Assembly (NCBI GenBank): GCA_020633515.1
Contig: JACKDM010000071.1
Location: 1 to 19,476, forward strand
Direction: 5' to 3'
Length of the DNA: 19,476 nucleotides
DNA from: Myxococcales bacterium
GTDB taxonomy: Bacteria; Myxococcota; Bradymonadia; UBA7976; UBA1532
Below, one piece after another: positions 6,763-14,669 of the stretch. Numbering within the stretch: the first letter of the stretch is position 1; each line of letters opens with the position of its first letter. The translations under genes and the position numbers were made by a program. Under the pieces are notes generated by a model. It did no database searches and had not been told where the DNA came from. It saw only the letters and a list, made by a program, of their open reading frames with translations.

Positions 6763-7886
6763 TGCGGGGCGAAGAGGGCGTCGCGCACGATGGGGTTGAT
6801 CGCGGCGGCGATCGTCAGCGCGACGATGAAGCCGATCGTGACGTAGAAGAGATCCTTGAGGACCAGCTTCGCCGCGAAGCGCAGGCTGCGGCCCTCGCTG
6901 CCGCTGTTGCGCAGCGCCATCGCGAGCTCACGGCCGGCGAGCAGGCCGACGAAGACCCAGGTGGTGCTCATCGGGACCTTCGACTGCACCTTGAAGATGT
7001 AGAGGATCGCGGCATAGATGAGGTTGATGGTGGTCGCGGCGCGCACGTCGACCACGTCGGCCTTCTCGTCGACGACCGCCTGCACCTTCTCCCCGCCCTG
7101 CCACAGCAGGATGCCGAGGCCGACGAAGATCACACCGGCGAAGGCGGCGAACTGCATGCCGCTGAGCGAGCGCGGCAGGTAGACCGCGATGTTGGCGGCG
7201 TCCTGCATCAGCCACACCGACCACAGCGCGCCGGCCGTGCCCCACTGCGCGAAGTGCCACAGCGGGTGCGCCTTGCCGACGAAGCGGCGCTTCATCAGCG
7301 GGCCGAGGCCGAGCCAGATCGCGCCGGCGACGACGAAGGCGATGGCGTAGCCGCTGACGCTCTTGAGGGTGACGCCCATGATGCCTTCGCCCGAGGTCGC
7401 GAAGCAGCTCAGCAGGAGGAACGTCGTCGAGACCGGCATGCGGAGGCGGGTGAGGATGAGCAGGAAGATCGGGGCGGCGACGTGGAGGAACTGGAACGAG
7501 GTGGGCGCCGTCTCGAAGCCCTTGGCGAGCAGGCGTTGGTGGCTGACGTCGCCGTCGTAGGCGATCCAGGAGTAGCCGACGGTCAGCAGGAAGATCCCGC
7601 CGACGAAGAGCCACATCAGCCACCACGGCGTCTTCGGGTTGGACGCGATGAAGGTGCCGAGGGTCTGGATCGAGTCGTTGGCGACCGCGGAGTAGCCGGC
7701 GATCGCGAAGCCGACCCACATGGCGATCTGGGGGGTGTCGTAGGTGGCGCCGGCGACGAAGAAGGCGAGGCCGAGGAGGATGAGGAAGTTGCGCTCGCGG
7801 AGCGCGAACTCGAGGAAGACGCTTCGCCCACCCCGAGCGCCGGTGGTGGTCGCGTCCTCGAGGGTGGCGGTGGAGGGGTCGGCCAT
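6759..7886 (-). CDS. PiT-superfamily anion permease (phosphate or CysP-like sulfate)
   Basis: The 375-residue membrane protein shows the two-fold inverted PiT repeat. Half one has YSAVANDSIQTLGTF (65-79) and MPVSTTFLLL (150-159); half two has MQDAANIAVYLPR (227-239) and VPMSTTWVFVGLLAG (304-318). These correspond to the paired AND-x-ANA and P-x-STTH signatures of PiT (SLC20) transporters, including the B. subtilis sulfate permease CysP. Both signatures are diverged, so the substrate is unsure; coupling to a sirohydrochlorin chelatase favours sulfate. There are about 10-11 membrane segments. The ATG at 7884-7886 has a good Shine-Dalgarno GGAAGG (7896-7901) nine bases upstream. That site is partly inside a small hairpin at 7900-7917. 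Confidence 0.75.
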   Translation of the reverse strand: MADPSTATLEDATTTGARGGRSVFLEFALRERNFLILLGLAFFVAGATYDTPQIAMWVGFAIAGYSAVANDSIQTLGTFIASNPKTPWWLMWLFVGGIFLLTVGYSWIAYDGDVSHQRLLAKGFETAPTSFQFLHVAAPIFLLILTRLRMPVSTTFLLLSCFATSGEGIMGVTLKSVSGYAIAFVVAGAIWLGLGPLMKRRFVGKAHPLWHFAQWGTAGALWSVWLMQDAANIAVYLPRSLSGMQFAAFAGVIFVGLGILLWQGGEKVQAVVDEKADVVDVRAATTINLIYAAILYIFKVQSKVPMSTTWVFVGLLAGRELAMALRNSGSEGRSLRFAAKLVLKDLFYVTIGFIVALTIAAAINPIVRDALFAPQ

Positions 7887-7895
7887 GCAGTGAAA

Positions 7896-7917
7896 CCTTC
7901 CGTTTCTGAGGGAACGG
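7896..7917 (-). promoter_or_regulatory. Shine-Dalgarno site and overlapping small hairpin of the permease
   Basis: On the minus strand GGAAGG (7896-7901) lies nine bases before the ATG. The bases at 7900-7917 can fold into a five-pair stem (CCGTT with AACGG, plus one inner pair after a mismatch), and the last two stem bases are the first two of the ribosome site. This could weakly tune translation. The stem is short, and the rest of the 117-bp leader matches no riboswitch I know. Confidence 0.3.
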
Positions 7918-8003
7918 CAGGCTCGGATTCTCCGATCACGCGGCCGAGATCAAGTTACGTCTCCGTGACGGGATTGCGTCATGAGGTCATAACGCCTGTG
8001 ACG

Positions 8004-8939
8004 TCAGGGGTTGCACCACGTCCGGGCGTCGGGTTCCGACTGTTCGATGCCGTAGTTCGCCATGATCGTGGCGAGCGCGCCGCGCAGCTCGGCGCACTCG
8101 ACGGCCCCGTCGCCGTCGGTGTCGGCGTCGGGTGAGCCGGCGGCGCCGTCGACGCGCACGAGCACGAAGCGGTTGCCGGCGTCGTTGGGGATGACGTCGC
8201 CCGAGGCGCAGAGGTCGGTGCTCGCGGCGAGCACGACCTTCTCGATGGTCGTCTCGGCGGTGCCCTCGATCCGGCGGCCGTCGACGACGGCGCCGCCGAG
8301 GGCGTGGTGCATGCGCTGGGTGACGAAGACGCGGCAGACCTCGACGCCGGTCGGGGTCTGGACCGGGAAGGTCACGCCCGGTGAGCCGTCGCCGTCCTGG
8401 TCGATGACGCGGGGATCGTCGGTGCTGGCGGGCAGCGCCTCGTCGGCGGCGACGCGCTCGGCGCCCCACAGCTCGGTGAGGGTGCCGCTGACATAGATGC
8501 TGCCCGCGGTGCTGCCGGCGAGGAAGCCTTCGAACTCGGCGTCGGGCGCGCTCTCGGGGACCTCGTCGGGCACGATGCTGAGGAAGCCGAAGGTGAGCGG
8601 GCTGAGCTCCTGGTGACACATGCGCGTGCGCTGGCGCAGCGAGGCGCGGCCGGGGCCGGTGGGCTCGATGTCGACGAGGTACCAGCTCCAGATCAGCGCC
8701 TCGACGCCGTTGCCGACCGTGAAGAGGCAGTTGCGGTCCTCGATGAAGAGCAGCCACTGGCCGGTCGGATCGGTGAGCACCGGCTGGCCGGCGTCGAGCG
8801 TGGGGCCGCCGTCGGTCGCGACGTCGGCGTCGGGCTCGGGCCGGGTCTGAGGCGGGAAGCGGCCGTCGACGGCCTCGACCGCGCAGCCGGTCGCGAGCGC
8901 GGCGAGCGCCGCGGCGAGGGTGAGGGGCAGCGTGCGCAT
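8004..8939 (-). CDS. Lipoprotein with EF-hand loop, function unknown
   Basis: From the ATG at 8937-8939 the product has 311 residues. It starts with a lipoprotein signal peptide (MRTLPLTLAA..., lipobox ATGC with Cys19), then an Asp/Pro/Gly-rich linker (about 27-57) and a globular domain with six further Cys (71, 108, 202, 244, 282, 309) that could form disulfides. Residues 273-284 (DTDGDGAVECAE) fit an EF-hand loop with all ligand positions filled. A second DQDGDG (180-185) is a partial calcium motif. An in-frame GTG at 8949-8951 is rejected because the ATG gives the better signal peptide and overlaps the FadL-family stop as TGATG. It is the last gene of the surface cluster, so it may assist the FadL-type protein. 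No family recognised. Confidence 0.8.
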   Translation of the reverse strand: MRTLPLTLAAALAALATGCAVEAVDGRFPPQTRPEPDADVATDGGPTLDAGQPVLTDPTGQWLLFIEDRNCLFTVGNGVEALIWSWYLVDIEPTGPGRASLRQRTRMCHQELSPLTFGFLSIVPDEVPESAPDAEFEGFLAGSTAGSIYVSGTLTELWGAERVAADEALPASTDDPRVIDQDGDGSPGVTFPVQTPTGVEVCRVFVTQRMHHALGGAVVDGRRIEGTAETTIEKVVLAASTDLCASGDVIPNDAGNRFVLVRVDGAAGSPDADTDGDGAVECAELRGALATIMANYGIEQSEPDARTWCNP

Positions 8940-10336
8940 CAGAACCGCCACTTGAAGTCGACGCCGGCGTGCACCACGTAGCCGCCGGAGACGAAGCCGG
9001 GGAAGCCGGGGTTGCCGGTCTGGAGCCCCACGGTGTCGCGCGCGGGCAGGCCGGGCCGGTCGGTCGCGCGGTCGGGGGTCTCGTCGCAGAGCGCGGTGAC
9101 GCCGGGCGCGCAGTCCGCGTATTCGGCGAGCCGGGCCTTGTGGGTCTCGCGCGTCACGAGCGCGTGGAGCTGCACCGAGACGTCGAGGCTGAACGCCTCG
9201 TCCCAGAACTCGAAGACCCGCCCGCCGCCGGCCGAGACGACGACGCGGTCGTTGTCGACGTGGTTGGTGCGCCCGGTCTGGTCGGGCACCGGCGACGGCA
9301 CCCAGCCGACGCCGAAGCGCGCGGAGCTCTCGGTGCCCATCGGGAGCTCGGCGCCGAGGCGAAAGTCGACGGTGTCTTCGAAGGCGGGCGCGGGCTGGCT
9401 GGCGTGCTCGTCGAGCGCGCGGCTCCAGACCTTCCAGGTGCTCTCCAAGGTGACGACCCAGTCGTCCTCGCCGCGCACGGCGATCGCGCCGGAGAGGCGC
9501 GGCGGGCTGTAGTGCTGCGCGACGCGGAGCGATTGGAAGATCGGCTCGTCTTCGCTGCCGCCGAGGAGGATGCGGTTTCGGGCGTCTACGGCGAGGTAGA
9601 CCTCGTCCTGCACCGAGATCGCGATCCGCAGCCAGTCGAGCGGGTCGACGATCACGCCCGCGACGACCGCCTCCTCGACGCCCTGCTCGATGCCGAAGTT
9701 GGCCTCGACGCGCGACGGGTCGACGGCGTTGGGGGTGTAGATGTCGTTGTGGGTGGTGACCGCGGGCAGCATCACGAGCCCGAGGCCCATCGAGAGCCAG
9801 GGCTGCCAGCGATAGGAGAGGCCGAGGCTGATCACCTCGCTGCGCATGCGCTCGCCGAGGAGCGAGAAGCGGAGCTGGTTGCTGAAATACTGTTCGCGTT
9901 CGTCAGGATAGGCGGTGTCGATGTTGGCGAAGCCCTCGAAGGGGACGCGGATGAGGGCGCCGACGGCGAAGTCTTCGTCGAAGGGCTTGAGCGTGAAGCC
10001 GAGGGTGACGCCGCCGGTGACGCCGCCGGGCTCGGTGTCGGCGCGCGCGTTGAGGCGGGCGCCGTAGTCGGGCGGGTCGTAGCCGGCGGGGCGAGGCATC
10101 AGCAGGATCGAGGTGCGGTCGAAGACGCCGCCCACGCTGAGGCCGACCGACGCCGGCCCGAGGGTGAGGCCGGCGGGGTTGTGGAAGGTCGCGTTGAAGT
10201 CGTCGACCACCGCGCTGCCGGCCCCGGCCATGCCCTGCACCCGGGCGCCGGCGCCGAAGGTCTCGAAGATGTTGGCGGACGCCGGCCCCGCCACGCACAG
10301 CGCTCCGGTGATCAGACAAGCGGTCGTTCGTCTCAA
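8939..10336 (-). CDS. FadL/OmpP1-family outer-membrane transport protein
   Basis: The 465-residue product begins with a signal peptide (cleavage likely after Ala21, PASA|NIFETFG). The mature N-terminus reads GAGARVQGMAGAGSAVVDDFNATFHNPAGLT, split here only by its motifs: the G-x-R-x-x-GMAGA stretch and the HNPAGL motif are hallmarks of OmpP1/FadL hydrophobic-compound channels. Alternating beta-strand patterns fill the rest, and the chain ends in KWRF, the C-terminal aromatic expected for BAM insertion. A Cys-containing, Pro/Asp-rich loop lies near residues 400-440. The start is TTG at 10334-10336, supported by AGGAG four bases upstream. The gene overlaps the following lipoprotein gene by one base. 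By family it moves lipids or hydrocarbons across the outer membrane; the substrate is unknown. Confidence 0.88.
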   Translation of the reverse strand: MRRTTACLITGALCVAGPASANIFETFGAGARVQGMAGAGSAVVDDFNATFHNPAGLTLGPASVGLSVGGVFDRTSILLMPRPAGYDPPDYGARLNARADTEPGGVTGGVTLGFTLKPFDEDFAVGALIRVPFEGFANIDTAYPDEREQYFSNQLRFSLLGERMRSEVISLGLSYRWQPWLSMGLGLVMLPAVTTHNDIYTPNAVDPSRVEANFGIEQGVEEAVVAGVIVDPLDWLRIAISVQDEVYLAVDARNRILLGGSEDEPIFQSLRVAQHYSPPRLSGAIAVRGEDDWVVTLESTWKVWSRALDEHASQPAPAFEDTVDFRLGAELPMGTESSARFGVGWVPSPVPDQTGRTNHVDNDRVVVSAGGGRVFEFWDEAFSLDVSVQLHALVTRETHKARLAEYADCAPGVTALCDETPDRATDRPGLPARDTVGLQTGNPGFPGFVSGGYVVHAGVDFKWRF

Positions 10337-10369
10337 CGCGCGCTCCTCGGCAGGACGATGATGGCCTCG

Positions 10370-10398
10370 TGTCTACCACGACGCCCGGATCAGACCAA
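10370..10398 (-). promoter_or_regulatory. Candidate promoter for the FadL-family gene
   Basis: In the 106-bp gap before the porin gene the minus strand reads TTGGTC (10393-10398), a 17-base spacer, then TAGACA (10370-10375). Each hexamer matches three of six consensus bases, so this is only a weak sigma-70-like candidate. If used, the porin and EF-hand lipoprotein could be transcribed separately from the two genes upstream. Confidence 0.3.
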
Positions 10399-10442
10399 CC
10401 GTCGCGCCGCCCGCCGATCGCCCACGGCGCGTCGGGAGGCCG

Positions 10443-10865
10443 TCAGCGGGGGTCGAGGATGAGCCGGTAGCGGGGCGAGGTGGCGGCTTGCGGCGTGGTC
10501 GCCTCCACCGGGCGGAGCGCGTGGTCGACGAGGCGGTAGCGCGGCGAGAGCGCGGCGCCGCAGCCGACACACAGCTCGCTGTAGGCGGCAGGGCCGGGGC
10601 CGGGCGGCGGCCCCTGGTCGGGGAGGCCGTCGTCGGGGAGGCCGTCGTCGCGGATCGCCATGTCGGCGACGCCCCGGTCGGGGTCGGGCGGGCCCTCGTC
10701 ATCGGCGACGCCGCGGTCGGAGACGCCGTCGTCGAAGCGCGCCGCGTCCATGCGGCCCATGTCGCGCAGCGTGCCGAGGTCGACGTCGGGCGTGGCGGCG
10801 CCGTCGTCACACCCGGCGACGGCGAGCAGCGCGAGGGTCAGGATCGATGAGGCTGAGCGGTTCAT
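10443..10865 (-). CDS. Small Asp-rich lipoprotein with duplicated SPRYRL motif
   Basis: This 140-residue protein has a lipoprotein signal (SILTLALLAVAGC, lipid Cys19), a long Asp/Gly/Pro low-complexity linker (20-92) with DRGVAD and DDGLPD repeats, and a small C-terminal part. That part holds a CVGC pair (Cys99, Cys102) and two copies of SPRYRL (107-112 and 130-135) separated by 17 residues. No family recognised. The start ATG at 10863-10865 has a GAGG-type site a few bases upstream, and it lies 7 bp after the collagen-like gene, so co-transcription and a shared role at the cell surface are likely. The acidic linker would hold the C-terminal part away from the membrane. Confidence 0.75.
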   Translation of the reverse strand: MNRSASSILTLALLAVAGCDDGAATPDVDLGTLRDMGRMDAARFDDGVSDRGVADDEGPPDPDRGVADMAIRDDGLPDDGLPDQGPPPGPGPAAYSELCVGCGAALSPRYRLVDHALRPVEATTPQAATSPRYRLILDPR

Positions 10866-10872
10866 GGCCGCC

Positions 10873-12397
10873 TCACCGGATCAGCAGCGGCGCGAACACC
10901 GGGTAGCGCGGCAGCCCGACCACCGCCGGCGCGGCGTTCTGCAGCGGGAAGCCGGAGCGCACGCCCGCGTTGGCGATACAGCCGGGGTTCTCCAGCGTCG
11001 CCGCCTGGAACTGCGTGACCGCCGCGCTGTTGTTGGGGAGCACGTTCGACGGCACCATCAGCGCGTTGGCGGCGGTCGAGAAGAAGACATAGCGGCCGAA
11101 GATGGGCGGCGCGTTGGCGTTGAGGCCGTTGAGGTACGGGCTGCCCTGGCAGTTGTCGTTCGTCCAGAAGATCTGCGAGGGCGCCATCGTGCCATCCCAG
11201 CGGAGCGAGACGATGTGGCCGGTCGAGGTGACCATCGTCACCTGGGTGGTCGCGATGTCGAGCACGATGCCGAGCTCGGCCTGGTTGCGGTCGTAGACCT
11301 TGACCCCGAGCCCCGCCGGTCCTTGCGGCCCCTCGTTGCCTTGCGGACCCTGGATCCCTTGCACGCCCTGCGGACCCTGCGGGCCCTCGGGGCCACGGGC
11401 GCCCTCCGGTCCCGGCGGGCCGATGTCGCCCTGCGGGCCCTGCGGGCCCTGCGCGCCGCGATCGCCCTGAATCCCCGGCGGGCCCTGCGCGCCCTCCGGC
11501 CCCTGCGGCCCCTGCGGGCCGGCCTCGCCTTGCGGCCCTCGATCGCCGGCCGGACCGCGCGGCCCCTCGGGCCCGACCTCACCCTGCGGGCCCGGCTCGC
11601 CCTGCTCGCCCTGCGGCCCCTCGGGACCCAGCGGGCCGACCTCGCCCTGCGGCCCTGGCTCGCCCTGCGGCCCCGGCTCGCCTGCGCCCCTCGCCCCTTA
11701 GCTGGGCCGACCTCGCCTGCGGCCCGCGCAGCGTCCGGCGTAGTCGACCGCGATCGCCGCGGCCAGCGCGTCGAAGCGCGCCGACGTCGCCGTTGAGGAG
11801 CGCCTCGGCGACGGCCTCGGGATCCCCCGGCGGCCCTTGCTCGCCCCGCGGCCCCGGCTCGCCCTGCGGCCCCGGCTCGCCCGGCGCCCCCGGCTCGCCC
11901 CGCGGCCCGACGAGCCCGGTCGGCGCGCCGACCCACGCGCCGTCCTCGTCGATCACCACCTGCCCGCCCACCGCCACCGATCGGGCGACCACCTCGCCCC
12001 CGTCGACGTCGGTCGCCACCGCCGCTCGCACCGCGTACGGCAGCGCGCCGATGCGGAAGCGCGGCTGCATCTCACCGTCGTCCTCGACCGTCACCCCGAG
12101 GAAGAGCTCCCCCCCGTCGATGACGCCGCGGTCGATCGGCTCGACCGATCCCAGGGTGTGTGCATAGCGCCCGGCGATGACCTGCACCGTCGCCGTCTCC
12201 GACCACAGCGCGGCGCCCCCCGCGGCGGTGTCGTAGAGCGCGAATGTCATCGAGAGCTGCCCATCGACCGCCGCGCCCGCGGCGTCGAGCAGGAGCCCGC
12301 GGGTCTCGAAGCCGTCCGGCACCGCGGCGGCTGTCAGCGGCGTGAATGACAAAGCGAGCGCGAACACGCTCGCCACGAGGCGAAGGCATGATTTCAT
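10873..12397 (-). pseudogene. Collagen-like secreted protein gene, broken by clustered frameshifts
   Basis: The gene starts at ATG 12395-12397 (GGAG seven bases upstream). A signal peptide (to about Ala25) leads to an N-terminal domain with GQLSMTFALYD, LWSETATV, LFLGVTVEDD and IGALPYAVRA, a module common at the front of bacterial surface and fibre-like proteins. A Gly-X-Y block follows (161-191; 11825-11917). The frame then breaks near 11780. The same protein continues in other frames: FDALAAAIAVDYAG in one, [12 protein letters not shown] in another, then a long Gly-X-Y block (about 11311-11690). The end is a 150-residue C-terminal domain starting [13 protein letters not shown], stop 10873-10875. 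At least three single-base indels lie within about 100 bp; all flanking parts look intact. Intact length would be about 508 residues. Sequencing or assembly error is as likely as a real pseudogene. Confidence 0.75.
11311..11690 (-). repeat. Collagen-like Gly-X-Y coding repeat
   Basis: About 125 consecutive codon triplets place Gly at every third position, mainly as [12 protein letters not shown] and GPP units. On DNA this appears as repeated variants of GGGCCGCAGGGCGAG. A second, shorter block of about ten Gly-X-Y units lies at 11825-11917. Such repeats form collagen-type triple helices, so the protein is probably a trimer with a stalk and terminal globular domain. Confidence 0.85.
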
Positions 12398-12428
12398 CGA
12401 TGAGCTCCACGATCGAGGCGACCGGCCG

Positions 12429-12459
12429 ATGATACACCCGCGGGCGTGGCACGCTTCAA
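12429..12459 (-). promoter_or_regulatory. Candidate promoter of the collagen-like gene
   Basis: On the minus strand TATCAT (12429-12434) is a good -10 match. TTGAAG (12454-12459) lies 19 bases further upstream as a possible -35, which is long spacing. The predicted start would be about 25 bases before the ATG, leaving room for the GGAG ribosome site. It sits in a 114-bp divergent spacer shared with the symporter. Confidence 0.4.
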
Positions 12460-12474
12460 GCGCTTCGACCGGCA

Positions 12475-12503
12475 TTGCGCGCGGCGGCGGGCTGACCTAC
12501 GGT
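12475..12503 (+). promoter_or_regulatory. Candidate promoter of the symporter, leaderless type
   Basis: TTGCGC (12475-12480) and TACGGT (12498-12503) are 17 bases apart. The ATG at 12512 begins only eight bases after the -10 box and has no Shine-Dalgarno sequence, so the transcript would start within a few bases of the start codon. Confidence 0.4.
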
Positions 12504-12511
12504 GCCGCCCC

Positions 12512-14623
12512 ATGGATGACGCGCTGTTGACCTTCGTCTACCAGTACACCATCGGCGGGCTCCTGCTCGCGGTGGGGCTCTACTTCGGCTGGCGCGCCGG
12601 CTACGTCGGCCTGACGCCGGGCGCGCCGCGACGCAACCTGCTGCTCGTGCTCGGGGGGCTCGCCTTCTTCATGGCATTGCAGGGCTACCTGCAGTTCGTC
12701 GCGCCGACCCACCCCCACACCCCGGGGACCGCCACCGCGCTGCTGCCCGAGCGCAACCCCGGCACCCCGCTCGACTACGGGGTGATGATCGGCTACTTCC
12801 TCGCCATCCTCGCCGTCGGCACCTGGTTCGGGCGCCACAACAAGTCGACCCGTGACTTCTTCTTCGGCGGCCAGCGCTTCTCGTGGTGGTTCATCACCGT
12901 CTCGCTCGTCGCGACCACCATCGGCTCCTACTCGTTCGTCAAGTACAGCCGGATCGCCTACACCCATGGCATCGCGTCGAGCCAGACCTATCTCAATGAC
13001 TGGTTCTGGCTGCCGCTCTTCCTCTTCGGATGGCTCCCGATCATCTTCTTCTCGCGGGTCGTCTCGATCCCTGAGTACTTCGACCGCCGCTTCGGCCGCG
13101 GCGCGCGCATGACCGTCACCGCGCTGCTGCTCGTCTATCTGGTCGGCTACATCGGCATCAACCTCTTCACGATGGGACGGGTCCTCGAGAGCCTCGTCGG
13201 CTGGGATCTCTTCAACGCCGCGTGCGTCGTCGCGGTCATCTCGGCGATCTATGTCACCTGGGGCGGGCAGACCTCGGTCATCGTGACCGATCTCTTCCAG
13301 GGCCTCATGCTGCTCCTCGCTGGCGTCGTCATCCTCGCGCTCGGCTTCGAAGCGCTCGGCGGGCCGACCGCGTTCTGGCACAGCCTGCCGCCGGGGCATC
13401 GCATGGCGTTCCCCAACTTCAACAGCGACCCCAGCTACTCGATGGTCGGCATCTTCTGGCAGGACGCGATGGCCAACAGCGCCGTCTTCTACTTCCTCAA
13501 TCAGGGCGTGATGATGCGCTTCCTGTCGACCCGCTCGGTCAACGAGGGCAAGAAGGCGATCGTCGCGACCGCGCTGGTGCTGATGCCGGTCGCGGCGGTC
13601 GTCGTCGCCTCGGGCGGCTGGGTCGGCGCCGCGCTGACCGGGGCGGGGCTGATGGAGACGGTCCCCAATCCCTCCGATGCCTTCTTCAAGGTGGCATCGC
13701 TGCTCGCCGCGCCCGGTGTCTTCGGTCTCATCATGGCCGCGCTCACCGCGGCGCTCATGTCGACGGTCGACACGCTCATCACCGCCGTCTCGGCGATCGC
13801 GGTCAACGACGTCTGGCGGCCCTACGTGCGCCCGGGGCGGCCCGATGGCTACTACCTCAAGATCGCGCGCAACACCGCGATCATCGTCACCTTGATCGGG
13901 GTGGCGCTGGTGCCGGTCTTCATGCAGTTCGACTCGATCTACTCGGCCCACGGCGCCTTCACCGCCGCGGTGACGCCGCCGCTGGTGGTCGCGGTGCTCT
14001 ATGCCATCCTCTGGCCGCGCTACACCCCGGCCGCGGCGAGCGCGACGGTCGTCGGCGGCGCGATCGCGGTGATCCTCTCGCTGTTCTGGCCCGAGCTGGT
14101 CGCGCCGTTCGCGCATGGCATCCCGCGGGTGACGGCCGATGGCACCCTGCTCACCGGCGGCAAGGCCTACACCTTCACCCGGGCGCTCTACGGGCTGGTC
14201 GTCAGCGGCGTGATCGGCTTCGTCGTCACGCTCTTCACCCGCCCGCGGCCGGCGAGCGAGATCGTCGGGCTGACGCAGGCGACGAGCGCGGCCAACGCCG
14301 GGCGGCCGGCGGCCGAGCTGTACGCGGCCCGGCCGAAGATCCAGGCCGCCGTGGTCGAGGGCGCGGCCGACGCCACCGACGCGGCGAGCGGCGACGACCG
14401 GGTGCGGCTGACGGCGAGCGCGCGCGCGGCGCTCGGGCTCGCGCCGGGGGCGACGCTGCTGGTCAGCGACCCGCGCTGGTGGTTCGGCGGGCTGCGCTCG
14501 ATGCACGGCGTCGTCGACGCGGAGCCCTTGCCCGGCGAGGCGCCCGCGATCGAGCTCGGGCCGGCGATGCGACGGCGGGTGTGCCATGGCCGGCGCCCGG
14601 TGGTGATCGAAGCGACGGACTGA
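12512..14623 (+). CDS. Sodium/solute symporter (SSS family) with terminal extensions
   Basis: The 703-residue protein is a member of the SSS (SLC5-type) family. Core features are DYGVMIGYFLAILAVGTWFGR (88-108; given as start DYGVMIGYF), STRDFFFGGQRFSWW (112-126), WGGQTSVIVTDLFQG (250-264) and AALMSTVDTLITAVSAI (413-429), the last matching the sodium-site region of LeuT-fold symporters. Two extra membrane segments (about 8-27 and 43-62) precede the core, and a soluble tail of about 125 residues (577-703) follows it; the tail has RLTASARAALGLAPGATLLV. The substrate is not evident. The frame is open to 12446, but the ATG at 12512 is preferred because the upstream residues are Arg-rich and overlap the promoter. 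It is divergent from the collagen-like gene and convergent with the phosphatase gene. Confidence 0.88.
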   Translation: MDDALLTFVYQYTIGGLLLAVGLYFGWRAGYVGLTPGAPRRNLLLVLGGLAFFMALQGYLQFVAPTHPHTPGTATALLPERNPGTPLDYGVMIGYFLAILAVGTWFGRHNKSTRDFFFGGQRFSWWFITVSLVATTIGSYSFVKYSRIAYTHGIASSQTYLNDWFWLPLFLFGWLPIIFFSRVVSIPEYFDRRFGRGARMTVTALLLVYLVGYIGINLFTMGRVLESLVGWDLFNAACVVAVISAIYVTWGGQTSVIVTDLFQGLMLLLAGVVILALGFEALGGPTAFWHSLPPGHRMAFPNFNSDPSYSMVGIFWQDAMANSAVFYFLNQGVMMRFLSTRSVNEGKKAIVATALVLMPVAAVVVASGGWVGAALTGAGLMETVPNPSDAFFKVASLLAAPGVFGLIMAALTAALMSTVDTLITAVSAIAVNDVWRPYVRPGRPDGYYLKIARNTAIIVTLIGVALVPVFMQFDSIYSAHGAFTAAVTPPLVVAVLYAILWPRYTPAAASATVVGGAIAVILSLFWPELVAPFAHGIPRVTADGTLLTGGKAYTFTRALYGLVVSGVIGFVVTLFTRPRPASEIVGLTQATSAANAGRPAAELYAARPKIQAAVVEGAADATDAASGDDRVRLTASARAALGLAPGATLLVSDPRWWFGGLRSMHGVVDAEPLPGEAPAIELGPAMRRRVCHGRRPVVIEATD

Positions 14624-14640
14624 TCCGCGTCAGCGGTGTC

Positions 14641-14664
14641 ATCGATGCCATCGATGGCTTCGAT
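14641..14664. terminator. Candidate bidirectional hairpin between convergent genes
   Basis: A 24-bp near-palindrome with a perfect 12-bp core (GCCATCGATGGC, 14647-14658) and a single mismatch in its outer arms fills the 46-bp gap between two convergent stop codons. Folding gives a ten-position stem with a TCGA loop. No T-run follows on either strand, so efficient intrinsic termination is uncertain. Confidence 0.35.
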
Positions 14665-14669
14665 GCATC

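Noticed and set aside
7999..8006. TGACGTCA palindrome as an operator
   Set aside because: Only 8 bp, overlaps the stop of the lipoprotein gene, and has no second copy nearby.
12497..14587. 696-residue minus-strand frame opposite the symporter
   Set aside because: His/Arg/Asp-rich composition shadowing membrane codons; no motif, and the sense gene is clearly real.
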